A model generated the notes under the pieces. It was not told the DNA's origin and searched no databases. It was given only the letters and a program-made list of their open reading frames with translations. From assembly GCF_937123705.1 (NCBI RefSeq), contig NZ_CAKZKO010000004.1:111249-175248 (forward strand): a stretch of DNA of 64,000 nucleotides, read 5' to 3'. Every line of letters starts with the position of its first letter. Within the stretch, counting starts at the first letter, position 1. The DNA comes from an uncultured Paraglaciecola sp. Lineage in GTDB: Bacteria; Pseudomonadota; Gammaproteobacteria; Enterobacterales; Alteromonadaceae. Positions 19,011 through 29,491 of the stretch are shown here, in pieces. The position numbers and the translations under genes were made by a program.

Positions 19011-19092
19011 ACTAATACCATTAATCCATCCTAACAACCTCGCCCAAAGGAAGAACACCAGCGACTAATTGTTAGGATGAATTGGTATAAAT
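19011..19092. repeat. MITE-like intergenic repeat, copy 2
   Basis: About 80 nt with imperfect terminal inverted repeats: ATACCATTAATCCATCCTAA on the left and TTAGGATGAATTGGTATA on the right. The right arm is the reverse complement of the left arm of the element at 3326, and the interior shares GAACACCAGCGACT. It lies between the ends of bamE and rlmM. Confidence 0.7.
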
Positions 19093-20162
19093 TAAGGTTT
19101 TAACCTTAGGTGAACCGTGACTTCTTCGCGATTATGATAAAGATGTTTAGCCTGTAATAAATATTTACCTGCCTGATTGGCTTGCATTACCTCTTCAATA
19201 ATTGCTAGCGCCCCTTGGACAGACTCATAACGCTTTTTCATGGGGAGTTTAAGATTAAACATGGCCTCTTTGCAGCGCCCTTCAGCCACCCATGTTGCCA
19301 TAAGTTTTGCTACCCTTTGTGGTTGTTCAATCATGTCGCACACTAACCAATAGATGTTTTTCTTTTTTGGTTGGAATTTAAAACCATCTTCTGGGCAATA
19401 GATCACTTGCCCAGTTTCCATAAGCGCTTCATCCATTGCGCCGTTATCTACTGCTTGTACAAACATCCCTCTTTGTACCAATTGATAGGTCCATCCACCC
19501 GGGCAAGCGCCTAGATCAACAGCTTGTAAGCCCCCTTGTAAGCGTTCAGACTGCTCTTCTTTAGGAATAAATGTTTTAAAGGCTTCATCAAGCTTTAAGG
19601 TTGAACGACTAGGTGCGTCATGAGGAAATTTTAAACGTAAAATACCTAATGCCAATGGTGAGTTATTATCGCTAAAAGAGTAACCCACGTATACTTCATC
19701 TGTTTTGCTAAAAAACACATGTAATACAGGCTTTTTAGGGTGATCTTTAACTGTTAAACGATTTTTTTTACGCAAGGCCTGCCTAAGCGGAACGCTTATC
19801 TTTCTACATAATTTAGATAACTCCCGGCCTTGTGTCGTGTCGGCATATTCGACTCGCAATTCACCACACAAAGGAAAATTTTCACAGACAGCTAAGATGG
19901 GCGTTATTCGATCGGTAACATCAATGCGCTCTAATACATCAAGACAGGCAAAATGTTGGCGCGCGAACATTAACTGATGAAATGGCAGTTTTTTAGCCAA
20001 TACCTCGGCATGCTCTTGTTGATAACAACTAAACAGCACAAAGCCGCTATTCGCTTTAGTTTTTGAATAACCATAAACTTGCAGTTTGCTGGCATTTTCC
20101 TGAACTTCGTTTGCCAAATCGTTTTCAAAACCACTGCGACAATACAATAGTAAACCAGCCAT
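19092..20162 (-). CDS. rlmM: 23S rRNA 2'-O-ribose C2498 methyltransferase
   Basis: 356-aa SAM-dependent methyltransferase that modifies C2498 of 23S rRNA before large-subunit assembly. An N-terminal THUMP-like domain is followed by a Rossmann-fold RrmJ-type catalytic domain with VDLGACPGGWTYQLV near 215-229 (SAM site) and the K-D-K-E tetrad region (DEAFKTF, CDMIEQP, MFNLKLPMKKRY). It follows the DUF423 gene by 3 nt, the same cluster as E. coli gcvA-ygdD-rlmM. Confidence 0.96.
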   Translation of the reverse strand: MAGLLLYCRSGFENDLANEVQENASKLQVYGYSKTKANSGFVLFSCYQQEHAEVLAKKLPFHQLMFARQHFACLDVLERIDVTDRITPILAVCENFPLCGELRVEYADTTQGRELSKLCRKISVPLRQALRKKNRLTVKDHPKKPVLHVFFSKTDEVYVGYSFSDNNSPLALGILRLKFPHDAPSRSTLKLDEAFKTFIPKEEQSERLQGGLQAVDLGACPGGWTYQLVQRGMFVQAVDNGAMDEALMETGQVIYCPEDGFKFQPKKKNIYWLVCDMIEQPQRVAKLMATWVAEGRCKEAMFNLKLPMKKRYESVQGALAIIEEVMQANQAGKYLLQAKHLYHNREEVTVHLRLKP

Positions 20163-20165
20163 AGC

Positions 20166-20540
20166 CTAATTCTCTCCTTTGAAAGCTGCGACAAGTATCA
20201 ATAGCCAACCCACAATAAAACATACTCCGCCTAAAGGAGTGACTGGGCCAAACCACTTTATTTGGGTAAGCGCCAACATATATAAACTGCCACTAAATAA
20301 AACAATACCCGCGAGCATAAAACCTGCGCTATATAACAGTAGTGATTGAGGCATTTGACGATACAGAACAACGATTAAAACGAGGGCAAGGCTATGATAC
20401 ATCTGATATTGCACTGCTGTTTCAAAACTATGTAAAAGCGTTTCGGATAATCTATTTTTTAAACCATGAGCCGCAAATGCGCCCAGCACGACTGACAGCA
20501 TGGCACTGAATGCCGCGCTACTTAATATAATTTTGGTCAC
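20166..20540 (-). CDS. DUF423 (YgdD) membrane protein
   Basis: 124-aa inner-membrane protein with four hydrophobic segments (about 4-24, 45-63, 69-90, 99-118) and the DUF423 features LGAFAAHGLK near the start and YQMYHSLALV. Function unknown. The ORF ends 3 nt before rlmM and lies downstream of gcvA and a hydrolase gene, a conserved neighbourhood in gammaproteobacteria. Confidence 0.9.
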   Translation of the reverse strand: MTKIILSSAAFSAMLSVVLGAFAAHGLKNRLSETLLHSFETAVQYQMYHSLALVLIVVLYRQMPQSLLLYSAGFMLAGIVLFSGSLYMLALTQIKWFGPVTPLGGVCFIVGWLLILVAAFKGEN

Positions 20541-20613
20541 TGTGTGTTTCTCGGTGAATAAAGTGAACAGCTTGGAGCTGTATCTAGTGAATAATCGGCA
20601 ATAATAGCAATTG

Positions 20614-21261
20614 TTACTTTACGCATATGGCCGTTTCTTTCTTGATAGCTGAATGTATAAAATCAACCGTGCTGTCAATAGCTGTAGTAAGGTTATCATC
20701 AAGCGAATAGCCAGAGGCTTTGCGAGGCTTAAAACTATGATCACCATCTGCCAGATATCTTAACTGCACTTGCTGAGATAAGGAGTAAGTATCGATCTCA
20801 GCTCGAGTACCAAAAGTATCTCGTTCACCTTGCAGTATCAATACAGGCTTATTAATGGTTAATAAATCCCCAGTACGTAACTTTTCTGGTTTAGCCGGTG
20901 GGTGAAACGGATACCCCATACATATACAACCTTTGGCAATCGAGTCTTGTAGCAACATACTGGCCATTCTACCACCCATTGATTTACCACCTATAAAGAT
21001 TGGCAGTTTTTTATCTAGCTCATCCAGTACCCCGGTAAAGTGGGTGAGTAACTTATCGGCCCTATCGGGAGGTCGCCTTTTACCCAGTTGTTGTGCTAGC
21101 TGCATATAAGGAAAATTGAAACGTATGACAGTAATATTATGTTTTGCAATGCCTTGCGCCATAACGTTCATAAACTCGCTTTCTTGCCCGGCGCCTGCGC
21201 CATGGGCAAACACAAAGTTGGCAATAGGCTGTGGTGCAATATTAATTAACGTTTGGGTCAT
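20614..21261 (-). CDS. Alpha/beta-hydrolase (Tex30/KANL3-like family)
   Basis: 215-aa predicted hydrolase of the small alpha/beta fold. Nucleophile elbow GGKSMGGRMAS puts the serine at residue 94. The HGAGAG oxyanion region is at 20-25, Asp in LQGERDTFG near 158, and His in ADGDHSFKPR near 185, giving a full Ser-Asp-His triad. Substrate unknown. The first 20 nt overlap the end of gcvA, so the two are translated from one message. Confidence 0.83.
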   Translation of the reverse strand: MTQTLINIAPQPIANFVFAHGAGAGQESEFMNVMAQGIAKHNITVIRFNFPYMQLAQQLGKRRPPDRADKLLTHFTGVLDELDKKLPIFIGGKSMGGRMASMLLQDSIAKGCICMGYPFHPPAKPEKLRTGDLLTINKPVLILQGERDTFGTRAEIDTYSLSQQVQLRYLADGDHSFKPRKASGYSLDDNLTTAIDSTVDFIHSAIKKETAICVK

Positions 21262-22150
21262 CTTGTTCTTCTTTTACTTGTGCCAGTAGCCACTCCCTAA
21301 ACGCGACAATTTTTCCTAAGTCAGTTTGAGATTGATGACAAACTAAATAGTATGCATTTCTGGTCACCAATTTTTCATCAAATGGACAGACTAGGCGACC
21401 GGCTTCAATTTCTGGTCTAGCTAAAAAACTATAACCCAAGGCAATGCCTTGACCCAAAGCCGCAACCTGCTGAACTAACAAAGAATGACTAAAAATAGGA
21501 CCTTGATTAACATTCACACCTAGAACATTAAAGTGCCGGATCCATTCTTTCCAGGCATCCCTATTGGAATCATGTAATAACGTATGTTTTCTAAGGTCAT
21601 CTAACTGCTCTAAAGGCTTATCACCTTGCAATAATAAAGGAGAGCACATAGGAGTAAGGTATTCGGTATGGAGCTTGTCTGCTGCTAAACCTGACCATTT
21701 ACCTTTTCCAAAATAAATTGCCACATCCACATCATCGGTTAAAAACCCCTCATCTTCATCTACCGCCTTTATTCGTAGATCAATATCTGGATTTAAATGA
21801 CTGAATTTGCTTATCCTAGGTACTAACCATTGGCTAGCAAAACTAGTTTGCAAGGCGACTGTAATAGCACCTTTACTGCCTTTTTCTATTAACCGCTCTG
21901 TTGCACTATGCAAAGACTTGAAGATTTCTTTGAGTTCCAAGTAATAACTCTGCCCTTCTTCAGTTAAAAACAATGCGCGATTCTTGCGCACAAAAAGTTT
22001 CATGGATAAAAACTCTTCCAACGCTTTAATTTGATGACTGACAGCGGCCTGCGTCACAAACAGCTCATCTGCAGCTCGGGTAAAGCTAAGATGCCTGGCC
22101 GCCGCTTCAAAGGCTTTTAGAGAATTTAAAGGAGGTAATCTACGATTCAT
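21242..22150 (-). CDS. gcvA: LysR-type transcriptional regulator GcvA
   Basis: 302-aa LysR regulator. The N-terminal helix-turn-helix reads RLPPLNSLKAFEAAARHLSFTRAADELFVTQAAVSHQIKALE, nearly the GcvA signature, followed by the PBP2-type effector domain with FASQWLVPRI. GcvA controls the glycine-cleavage operon with GcvB RNA and GcvR in E. coli. Its neighbours (DUF423 and rlmM) match the E. coli gcvA locus. The regulon here is not visible. Confidence 0.87.
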   Translation of the reverse strand: MNRRLPPLNSLKAFEAAARHLSFTRAADELFVTQAAVSHQIKALEEFLSMKLFVRKNRALFLTEEGQSYYLELKEIFKSLHSATERLIEKGSKGAITVALQTSFASQWLVPRISKFSHLNPDIDLRIKAVDEDEGFLTDDVDVAIYFGKGKWSGLAADKLHTEYLTPMCSPLLLQGDKPLEQLDDLRKHTLLHDSNRDAWKEWIRHFNVLGVNVNQGPIFSHSLLVQQVAALGQGIALGYSFLARPEIEAGRLVCPFDEKLVTRNAYYLVCHQSQTDLGKIVAFREWLLAQVKEEQDDPNVN

Positions 22151-22190
22151 GTGTAAGCAGCCCTTTTGGCTATATTCAGCCCCATAAAAA

Positions 22191-22207
22191 CATTAGTTTT
22201 TCTAATG
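22191..22207. promoter_or_regulatory. Inverted CTAAT repeat upstream of gcvA, likely GcvA site
   Basis: CATTAG-TTTTT-CTAATG is a perfect inverted repeat 41-57 nt before the gcvA start. CTAAT is the core reported for E. coli GcvA sites, and another ATTAG lies at 22233-22237. Negative autoregulation is inferred. Confidence 0.5.
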
Positions 22208-22369
22208 AACAATAATACAAAATGTCATTTTATTAGACTTCATTAAAGGTTTACAATTCTTTCAGTGGAAATATTTATTGTTTTAAATCAATAGATAAAA
22301 ACCACACTGCAGAATTATTAAACAAAAAAACACTTAATATTTAACATTACTAAATCAAAGGTTAACAAA

Positions 22370-22672
22370 ATGAAAACAACTTATACAATCATCGCTATTT
22401 TAGCTTCCGTATTTTTTATGCAAACGGCCACAGCAAAGTTAGCAAATACTGGTTCGTCGGTTCAACTAAAGAGTCCAATAGCAGTGAACGTTGAAGCTGA
22501 AATCGTCAGCAATATCAATAACATGCTATCTAATATGCAAAGCCCAAGCGTTGCAAAAGATGCGACTAAACAACTCGAATTGGAAACAGTACAGTTCAAC
22601 GCCAACGAATTGGTACAAAATGTCAGTAAAAATCTACCGGAATTCAAATTTAAAGTCATTCTAGCAGACTAA
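22370..22672 (+). CDS. Small exported protein of unknown function
   Basis: 100-aa protein not recognised by family. A clear signal peptide (MKTTYTIIAILASVFFMQTATA, cleaved after ATA near residue 22) leaves a mature part of about 78 residues, rich in Asn, Val and Leu, with no cysteine. The body looks helical (VEAEIVSNINNMLSNMQSPS). The ATG has AAGG 8 nt upstream. It is transcribed away from gcvA. It may be periplasmic; role unknown. Confidence 0.65.
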   Translation: MKTTYTIIAILASVFFMQTATAKLANTGSSVQLKSPIAVNVEAEIVSNINNMLSNMQSPSVAKDATKQLELETVQFNANELVQNVSKNLPEFKFKVILAD

Positions 22673-22793
22673 AATTTTAGATAATGATTCTGCTGGTTAT
22701 ACCCTATTAGTAAGTTATCGCTGTGCTAAGGCCGCTCTATACGCATTAAGTGCCTTGCACAGCAAAACTTACACACAGTTCTACCTTAGTAAA

Positions 22794-23654
<861 letters not shown>

Positions 23655-23917
23655 TTAAAATTTCAATAGTTATAATCAAGCTTTAGCATAACAAGCTAAT
23701 TCAGAAGAGGATATCTGAAAAGTCACAGGGTCAATTAATATTGTCCTGCCCTTAACCACTAAATAATTCAAACTAAAGGCGGCAATTATTTGAGTAAAAG
23801 TAGCGATTAGGGTAAATAACCCGTAAAATGTTTGGTTCGATTTTTGTAGCTTGATCTAGACCTAAAATCTATTAAGTTACTGCACAAAATGTTTGCCAAA
23901 GGTATGTACAGTCCGCT

Positions 23918-25351
23918 ATGACAAAAAAGCTATTTATTAAAACCTGGGGTTGCCAAATGAACGAGTATGACTCGGAAAAAATGGCCGACTTACTGGATTC
24001 AACTCATGGTTATCAAGCCACAGACGCAGCTGAAGATGCGGATATCATATTACTGAATACCTGTTCTATTCGTGAAAAAGCCCAAGAAAAAGTATTTCAT
24101 CAATTAGGTCGCTGGAAAAATCTTAAAAAAGACAAGCCAGAACTCATTATCGGAGTAGGTGGATGTGTTGCCTCTCAAGAAGGTAAAACCATACGCCAGC
24201 GCGCCCCTTTTGTAGATTTAGTTTTTGGGCCGCAAACCTTGCATCGCTTACCAGAAATGATCAATCAAATTAACGGCGGCAGCAAGTCAGTTATCGATGT
24301 GAGTTTCCCGGAAATTGAAAAGTTTGATCGACTTCCACAACCTAAGGCTGATGGCCCAAGCGCTTTTGTATCCATTATGGAAGGTTGTTCAAAATACTGT
24401 ACATTTTGTGTTGTACCCTACACCAGAGGTGAAGAAGTCAGTCGTCCGGTTGATGATGTGCTACTCGAAATTGCCCAATTAGCAGAACAAGGGGTGCGTG
24501 AAGTCAACCTACTAGGGCAAAACGTCAATTCTTTTCGTGGCCCAAATTATGATGGCAGTATTTGTACCTTTGCTGAACTACTAGAACTGGTTGCCTCTAT
24601 TAATGGTATCGACCGCATTCGTTATACGACTTCACATCCGGTAGAGTTTACCGATGACATTATTGATGCCTATGCCCATATCCCTGAGTTAGTTGATCAT
24701 TTGCATTTACCTGTTCAGTCTGGCGCAGACCGTATTTTAAACTTGATGAAACGTGGCCACACCGCAATCGAATACAAATCTAAGATGAGAAAGCTTAGAA
24801 AGATTCGCCCAAACTTGAGTTTATCCTCTGATTTTATCATTGGTTTTCCCGGTGAGAGCGAGCAAGACTTTGAAGCCACTATGGACTTAATCCAAGCGAT
24901 GGACTTTGATTTAAGTTTTAGCTTTATATATAGCGCTCGCCCTGGCACCCCAGCTGCCGATTTACCAGACGATGTCACCGAACAAACCAAAAAACAACGT
25001 CTTAGTTTGTTGCAACAACGCATCACCCAGCAAGCCTTACGTATCGCACGTAACATGGTCGACTCAGAGCAACGAATTTTAGTCGAAGGCCCCAGTAAGA
25101 AAAACCCTATGGAATTATCCGGACGCACTGAAAACAACCGCGTAGTAAATTTTGAAGGTTCACATAAAATGGTGGGACAATTTGTCGACGTAAAAATTAC
25201 CGATGTTTTCGCCAATTCACTACGAGGCGACGTCATAAGAACCGAAGATCAAATGGACTTACGTAACGAGTTGGCCCCCCACACTATCTTGGCTAAAAAT
25301 CCAAATAAAGTGGATGATTTAGGTGTGGGTCATGTGGCAGCCAGCCAATAA
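23918..25351 (+). CDS. miaB: tRNA-2-methylthio-N6-isopentenyladenosine37 methylthiotransferase
   Basis: 477-aa radical-SAM enzyme adding the methylthio group to i6A37 of tRNAs reading UNN codons. The N-terminal domain holds the second Fe-S cluster through Cys12, Cys49 and Cys83. The radical-SAM cluster is CSKYCTFC (Cys157, 161, 164). A TRAM domain ends the protein ([20 protein letters not shown]). First of the conserved miaB-ybeZ-ybeY-corC-lnt series. Confidence 0.98.
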   Translation: MTKKLFIKTWGCQMNEYDSEKMADLLDSTHGYQATDAAEDADIILLNTCSIREKAQEKVFHQLGRWKNLKKDKPELIIGVGGCVASQEGKTIRQRAPFVDLVFGPQTLHRLPEMINQINGGSKSVIDVSFPEIEKFDRLPQPKADGPSAFVSIMEGCSKYCTFCVVPYTRGEEVSRPVDDVLLEIAQLAEQGVREVNLLGQNVNSFRGPNYDGSICTFAELLELVASINGIDRIRYTTSHPVEFTDDIIDAYAHIPELVDHLHLPVQSGADRILNLMKRGHTAIEYKSKMRKLRKIRPNLSLSSDFIIGFPGESEQDFEATMDLIQAMDFDLSFSFIYSARPGTPAADLPDDVTEQTKKQRLSLLQQRITQQALRIARNMVDSEQRILVEGPSKKNPMELSGRTENNRVVNFEGSHKMVGQFVDVKITDVFANSLRGDVIRTEDQMDLRNELAPHTILAKNPNKVDDLGVGHVAASQ

Positions 25352-25386
25352 AATCACCAAGAATATACAGCAAAGAGACCAAGCAT

Positions 25387-26433
25387 TTGAGTAACCTTGT
25401 AAGCAAAGAGATTGTATTAGAGCCATCGGATCATAAACGACTGTCCAGTTTATGTGGGCCACTAGATGACAATATCAAACAAATAGAGCGCCGCTTAGGT
25501 GTTGAAATCACTTACCGAAATAACGAATTTAAAGTATTGGGACAGTCGCAACAATCCAGTGGTGCGGCACAATTACTTAAATTGTTGTACATGGAAACCC
25601 AACCCATACGAGGCGAAATCCCCGATATCGAGCCTGATAAGGTGCACTTAGCCATCCAAGAAGCAAAATGCTTAGAGCAAGCCGAATCTGGTCGTTACGG
25701 TAAAGAAGTACACATCAAGACCAAACGCGGAGTCATTAAACCCCGTAACCCCAACCAGTCGCAGTATGTCACCAATATCATTAATCACGATATTAGCTTT
25801 GGTGTAGGCCCGGCCGGTACAGGTAAAACATATTTGGCCGTTGCTTGTGCAGTAGAAGCATTAGAACGCCAAGAAGTACGGCGCATATTATTAACGAGAC
25901 CAGCGGTTGAAGCAGGTGAAAAACTCGGTTTTTTACCTGGTGACTTATCACAAAAAGTCGATCCTTACCTACGCCCCCTATACGACGCCTTATTTGAAAT
26001 GCTTGGCTTTGAAAAAGTCGAAAAGCTTATAGAGCGCAGTGTGATTGAAGTTGCACCCTTAGCTTATATGCGTGGTCGTACCTTAAATGATGCTTTTATT
26101 ATTTTGGATGAAGCCCAAAACACCACTATAGAACAAATGAAGATGTTTTTAACCCGAATCGGGTTTAATTCCCAAGCAGTGATAACAGGTGATATTACCC
26201 AAGTCGATTTACCTCGAGGTGTACGTTCAGGTTTGCGTCATAGCATTGAGGTGCTACAACAAGTAAAAGACATTTCATTCAACTTTTTCAGTGCCAGTGA
26301 TGTTGTACGGCATCCCGTCGTTGGGAGAATAGTGGTGGCCTATGAAGAGTATGATAAGCAACAAGAAAAGCTACGCTTAGAAAAAAAAGCGCAACAAGCC
26401 CTTGCTAACCAAGATCAGAATTCTACAAAGTGA
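25387..26433 (+). CDS. ybeZ: PhoH-family ATPase YbeZ
   Basis: 348-aa cytoplasmic ATPase of the PhoH family. Walker A FGVGPAGTGKTY lies near residues 137-148 and Walker B FIILDEAQN near 237-245. YbeZ interacts with YbeY in RNA processing in other bacteria. The start is TTG at 25387 after AGAGA, since no ATG lies before the family's N-terminal part. It ends 7 nt before ybeY. Confidence 0.92.
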   Translation: MSNLVSKEIVLEPSDHKRLSSLCGPLDDNIKQIERRLGVEITYRNNEFKVLGQSQQSSGAAQLLKLLYMETQPIRGEIPDIEPDKVHLAIQEAKCLEQAESGRYGKEVHIKTKRGVIKPRNPNQSQYVTNIINHDISFGVGPAGTGKTYLAVACAVEALERQEVRRILLTRPAVEAGEKLGFLPGDLSQKVDPYLRPLYDALFEMLGFEKVEKLIERSVIEVAPLAYMRGRTLNDAFIILDEAQNTTIEQMKMFLTRIGFNSQAVITGDITQVDLPRGVRSGLRHSIEVLQQVKDISFNFFSASDVVRHPVVGRIVVAYEEYDKQQEKLRLEKKAQQALANQDQNSTK

Positions 26434-26440
26434 ATCCGCT

Positions 26441-26929
26441 ATGAGCACCATTTTAGATCTACAAATTGCCAGTGAAAATGCTGTCATTCCACAACAGCAA
26501 GATATGCAATTATGGTTAGACACCTTAATGACTTACCAACGGCTTACAAAAAAAGAAATCACTGTGCGTATTGTAGATGAAGCGGAAATTCAGCAACTCA
26601 ATCAGCAATATCGCAACAAAGACCAAACAACAAATGTGTTGTCCTTCCCTTTTGAAGTGCCACAATACACTTTGCCTGATGGCGCAGAGTTAGATAATTC
26701 AATGACTAACTTTTTAGGTGACATAGTTATCTGCGCACAGGTAGTAGAACAAGAATCAAAACAGCAAAACAAACAAATAGAGCATCATTGGGCGCATATG
26801 TTAATACACGGCACCTTGCATTTATGTGGCTATGACCATATTGAACAGCAAGAAGCACAAGAAATGGAAAGCATCGAAATAGCCGTTTTACAGAAATTAG
26901 CCATTGACGACCCCTACCAAAATCATTAA
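26441..26929 (+). CDS. ybeY: Endoribonuclease / rRNA maturation factor YbeY
   Basis: 162-aa metal-dependent RNase needed for 16S rRNA 3' maturation and ribosome quality control. The metal motif HxxxHxxxxxH is HGTLHLCGYDH near residues 122-132. I chose ATG 26441 rather than the frame opening at 26402, which overlaps ybeZ and adds residues not found in the family. Translationally close to ybeZ (7-nt gap). Confidence 0.95.
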   Translation: MSTILDLQIASENAVIPQQQDMQLWLDTLMTYQRLTKKEITVRIVDEAEIQQLNQQYRNKDQTTNVLSFPFEVPQYTLPDGAELDNSMTNFLGDIVICAQVVEQESKQQNKQIEHHWAHMLIHGTLHLCGYDHIEQQEAQEMESIEIAVLQKLAIDDPYQNH

Positions 26930-26992
26930 TGATGCTGTTAGGATCATTGATAAACGCTAACGTTTACATAATTTAACCTAAATAACGAGATC

Positions 26993-27853
26993 ATGAGCGA
27001 AGATACCCCCCCATCTACAAGCGGTTCTGCCAACAAAGGTTGGATTGAAAAGATAGTTCAATCCTTTACGGGAGAGCCGAAAAATAAAGAAGAGTTGTTT
27101 GATGTCATTACCGATGCCGAACAACGAAAAGTCATTAACCCTCAAACCAAAGCCATGATTGAAGGGGTAATGGAAGTAAGCAAAATGCGGGTACGGGAAA
27201 TAATGATCCCTAGAGCGCAAATGCGTACTATAGAAATTGATCAAAATGTAGAATCGTTTTTACCTATTCTGCTTGAATCAGCTCACTCCCGCTTTCCTGT
27301 AATAAGTGAAGACAAAGATCATATTGAAGGCATTTTGTTAGCTAAAGATTTACTCGAATATGCTTTTGTACCGGGTAAAGAATTCGAATTAAAGAATATT
27401 CTTAGACCTGCCGTCATTGTGCCCGAAAGTAAACGAGTAGATGTATTACTCAAAGAGTTTCAACAAAAGCGCTACCATATGGCCATAGTCGTTGATGAAT
27501 ATGGTGGGGTATCAGGTCTAGTGACCATTGAAGACATCCTAGAACTTATAGTGGGTGAAATTGAAGACGAACATGATGTAGAAGAAGACGAAAATGATGG
27601 AATCCGACCACTCAACAAATACACTTATTCGGTTAAAGCTCTCACACCACTGGAAGACTTCAATACATTTTTTGAAACCATGTTTGATGTTGAAGAAGCC
27701 GACACTATAGGCGGTATAGTGTTAAAAGCCTTCGGTCATATGCCAGAGAAAGACGAAAAAGTCAGCATTGATGGCATTAAATTTAAAGTAACCAACTCAG
27801 ATAAAAGACGACTATTACAATTAAAAGTCACTTTGCCTGAATCGGAAGAATAA
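26993..27853 (+). CDS. corC: CorC/YbeX magnesium-cobalt efflux-linked CBS protein
   Basis: 286-aa cytosolic protein with two CBS domains (residues about 70-195; [15 protein letters not shown], then [34 protein letters not shown]) and a C-terminal CorC/HlyC transporter-associated domain (~210-284). It lacks the membrane domain of the larger relatives. It is tied to Mg/Co resistance and ribosome biology. Fourth gene of the cluster; lnt probably starts 2 nt after its stop. Confidence 0.94.
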   Translation: MSEDTPPSTSGSANKGWIEKIVQSFTGEPKNKEELFDVITDAEQRKVINPQTKAMIEGVMEVSKMRVREIMIPRAQMRTIEIDQNVESFLPILLESAHSRFPVISEDKDHIEGILLAKDLLEYAFVPGKEFELKNILRPAVIVPESKRVDVLLKEFQQKRYHMAIVVDEYGGVSGLVTIEDILELIVGEIEDEHDVEEDENDGIRPLNKYTYSVKALTPLEDFNTFFETMFDVEEADTIGGIVLKAFGHMPEKDEKVSIDGIKFKVTNSDKRRLLQLKVTLPESEE

Positions 27854-27855
27854 CC

Positions 27856-29430
27856 CTGAGTCTTGAACAACAGATAAAGCGACTTTCGCTCACTGTTAAG
27901 CTGGCAATTGCCTGCTTATCAGGGGCGTTATTAACTTTGGCTTATGCGCCGTTTTCATTTTGGTTTGTCACTTTCATCAGCCTCACTAGTTTTATTTTAT
28001 TACTCAACCAATCCATACCCAAACATGCTACAAAGCTAGGTTTGGCCTTCGGGTTAGGCTGGTTTGGCGCAGGTATTAGTTGGGTCCATGTCAGCATTGC
28101 CGACTTTGGGGGCATTCCTCTGGTTGGCTCAATGACCTTAATGTTGTTACTAAGTGCATATTTAGCCTTGTATCCCGCTATGAGCAGTTACTTGCTAACC
28201 AAGTACTTTCCCCCTAAATATTGGCCTTTGGCGTTGCCCTTTATATGGCTGTTTATCGAGTGGCTAAGAAGTTGGTTACTCACAGGCTTTCCTTGGTTGT
28301 CATTGGGTTACAGTCAGATACAAGGCCCGTTAGCAGGATGGTTTCCAATAATGGGTGAATTTGGTGTAACGGCTTTGGTCGTATTAATTTGCTGCACTCT
28401 AGCCACTGATTTAGCAAATAAAAAATGGCTTGCGAGTAGCGTGATTGTGGCCACACTTTGGCTATCAGGATCAACCTTAAATCACTATCAATGGGCAAAA
28501 CCAACCGGTGAAAGCGCCAAAATAGCCATGGTGCAAGGCAATATTGAACAGGTCATTCGCTGGACACCCGAGCAAGATCAACCCACCATGAACAAGTACA
28601 AAAATATGACGGCAGATCACTGGAACAACGATGTCATCATTTGGCCAGAAGCTGCCGTGCCGCAACTTGAACCTATAGCTACAGATTATCTGACCGCAAT
28701 CGATACCTTAGCAACCCAAACTCAAACTGGGTTAATCACTGGTATCGCCAACTATAATTTTGAAACAAAGCAAGCCTACAACAGTTTAATTGGTGTCGGT
28801 CAAAAACTTCAACAAGAAGGGAGTGATTCGGCTCGCGGACAATACTATTACAACCATGACAATCGATTTTCAAAACATCATCTACTGCCAATAGGCGAGT
28901 TTATTCCCTTTGAAGACTGGATACGGGGTTTAGCACCGATATTTGATTTGCCCATGTCATCTTTTAGTCGTGGTAGTTATCAACAAGCCAATTTGCAAGC
29001 AAAAGGCTATTATTTTGCCCCAGCAATTTGTTTTGAAATTGCCTTCCCTAAGCAAATCGCTGCCAATCTCTATCACAACACTAACTTTATCATTACCGTT
29101 AGCAATGATGCATGGTTTGGCGGCTCCCACGGCCCCGCCCAGCACTTAGAAATAGCCCAAGTTAGGGCCAAGGAATTTGCATTGCCAGTATTGCGTGCAA
29201 CTAATAACGGCATTACGGCTTTTATTGATCATCGAGGTCACATTCAGAGCCGCCTACCTCAGTTTAAAGCTGCTGTATTGAGTGACCGCGTCCAATTAGT
29301 TAATGGACATACCCCCTATCGGGTTGTTGGTGATTGGCCAATTTGGTGCGTAACTCTAGTAATGTTAGCGTTTGCTTGGCGGATGAAAAACAAAACAAAC
29401 AAAACAAACAAAACAAACAAACAAACATAG
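27856..29430 (+). CDS. lnt: Apolipoprotein N-acyltransferase, probable CTG start
   Basis: Inner-membrane enzyme adding the third acyl chain to lipoproteins. Several N-terminal membrane helices precede a nitrilase-like periplasmic domain with Glu in WPEAAVPQ, Lys in the FSKHHLLPIGEFIPF region and Cys in APAICFEIAF. The first usable standard start in frame, TTG at 27937, would cut the first helix. The frame stays open back to the corC stop, and GGAAG at 27844-27848 lies 7 nt before a CTG at 27856, giving 524 aa with the normal charged start and full first helix. The C-terminus is a KTN repeat from an AAAACAAAC microsatellite. Confidence 0.85.
   Translation: MSLEQQIKRLSLTVKLAIACLSGALLTLAYAPFSFWFVTFISLTSFILLLNQSIPKHATKLGLAFGLGWFGAGISWVHVSIADFGGIPLVGSMTLMLLLSAYLALYPAMSSYLLTKYFPPKYWPLALPFIWLFIEWLRSWLLTGFPWLSLGYSQIQGPLAGWFPIMGEFGVTALVVLICCTLATDLANKKWLASSVIVATLWLSGSTLNHYQWAKPTGESAKIAMVQGNIEQVIRWTPEQDQPTMNKYKNMTADHWNNDVIIWPEAAVPQLEPIATDYLTAIDTLATQTQTGLITGIANYNFETKQAYNSLIGVGQKLQQEGSDSARGQYYYNHDNRFSKHHLLPIGEFIPFEDWIRGLAPIFDLPMSSFSRGSYQQANLQAKGYYFAPAICFEIAFPKQIAANLYHNTNFIITVSNDAWFGGSHGPAQHLEIAQVRAKEFALPVLRATNNGITAFIDHRGHIQSRLPQFKAAVLSDRVQLVNGHTPYRVVGDWPIWCVTLVMLAFAWRMKNKTNKTNKTNKQT
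29386..29427 (+). repeat. AAAACAAAC microsatellite at the end of lnt
   Basis: Three exact 9-nt units AAAACAAAC (29392-29418) followed by two AAAC units, running into the lnt stop. Gain or loss of 9-nt units keeps frame and changes only the KTN tail; change in the AAAC units would shift the stop. Confidence 0.85.
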
Positions 29431-29491
29431 TTAGCCCACCCCATTGATCTGCGGCAACCTTATATAGCAATAAGCCAGTATAATTTGACTA

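Noticed and set aside
18745..19068. A 107-aa plus-strand reading frame after bamE
   Set aside because: It translates the tandem 27-nt repeats and the MITE-like element, with no ribosome site and no family features.
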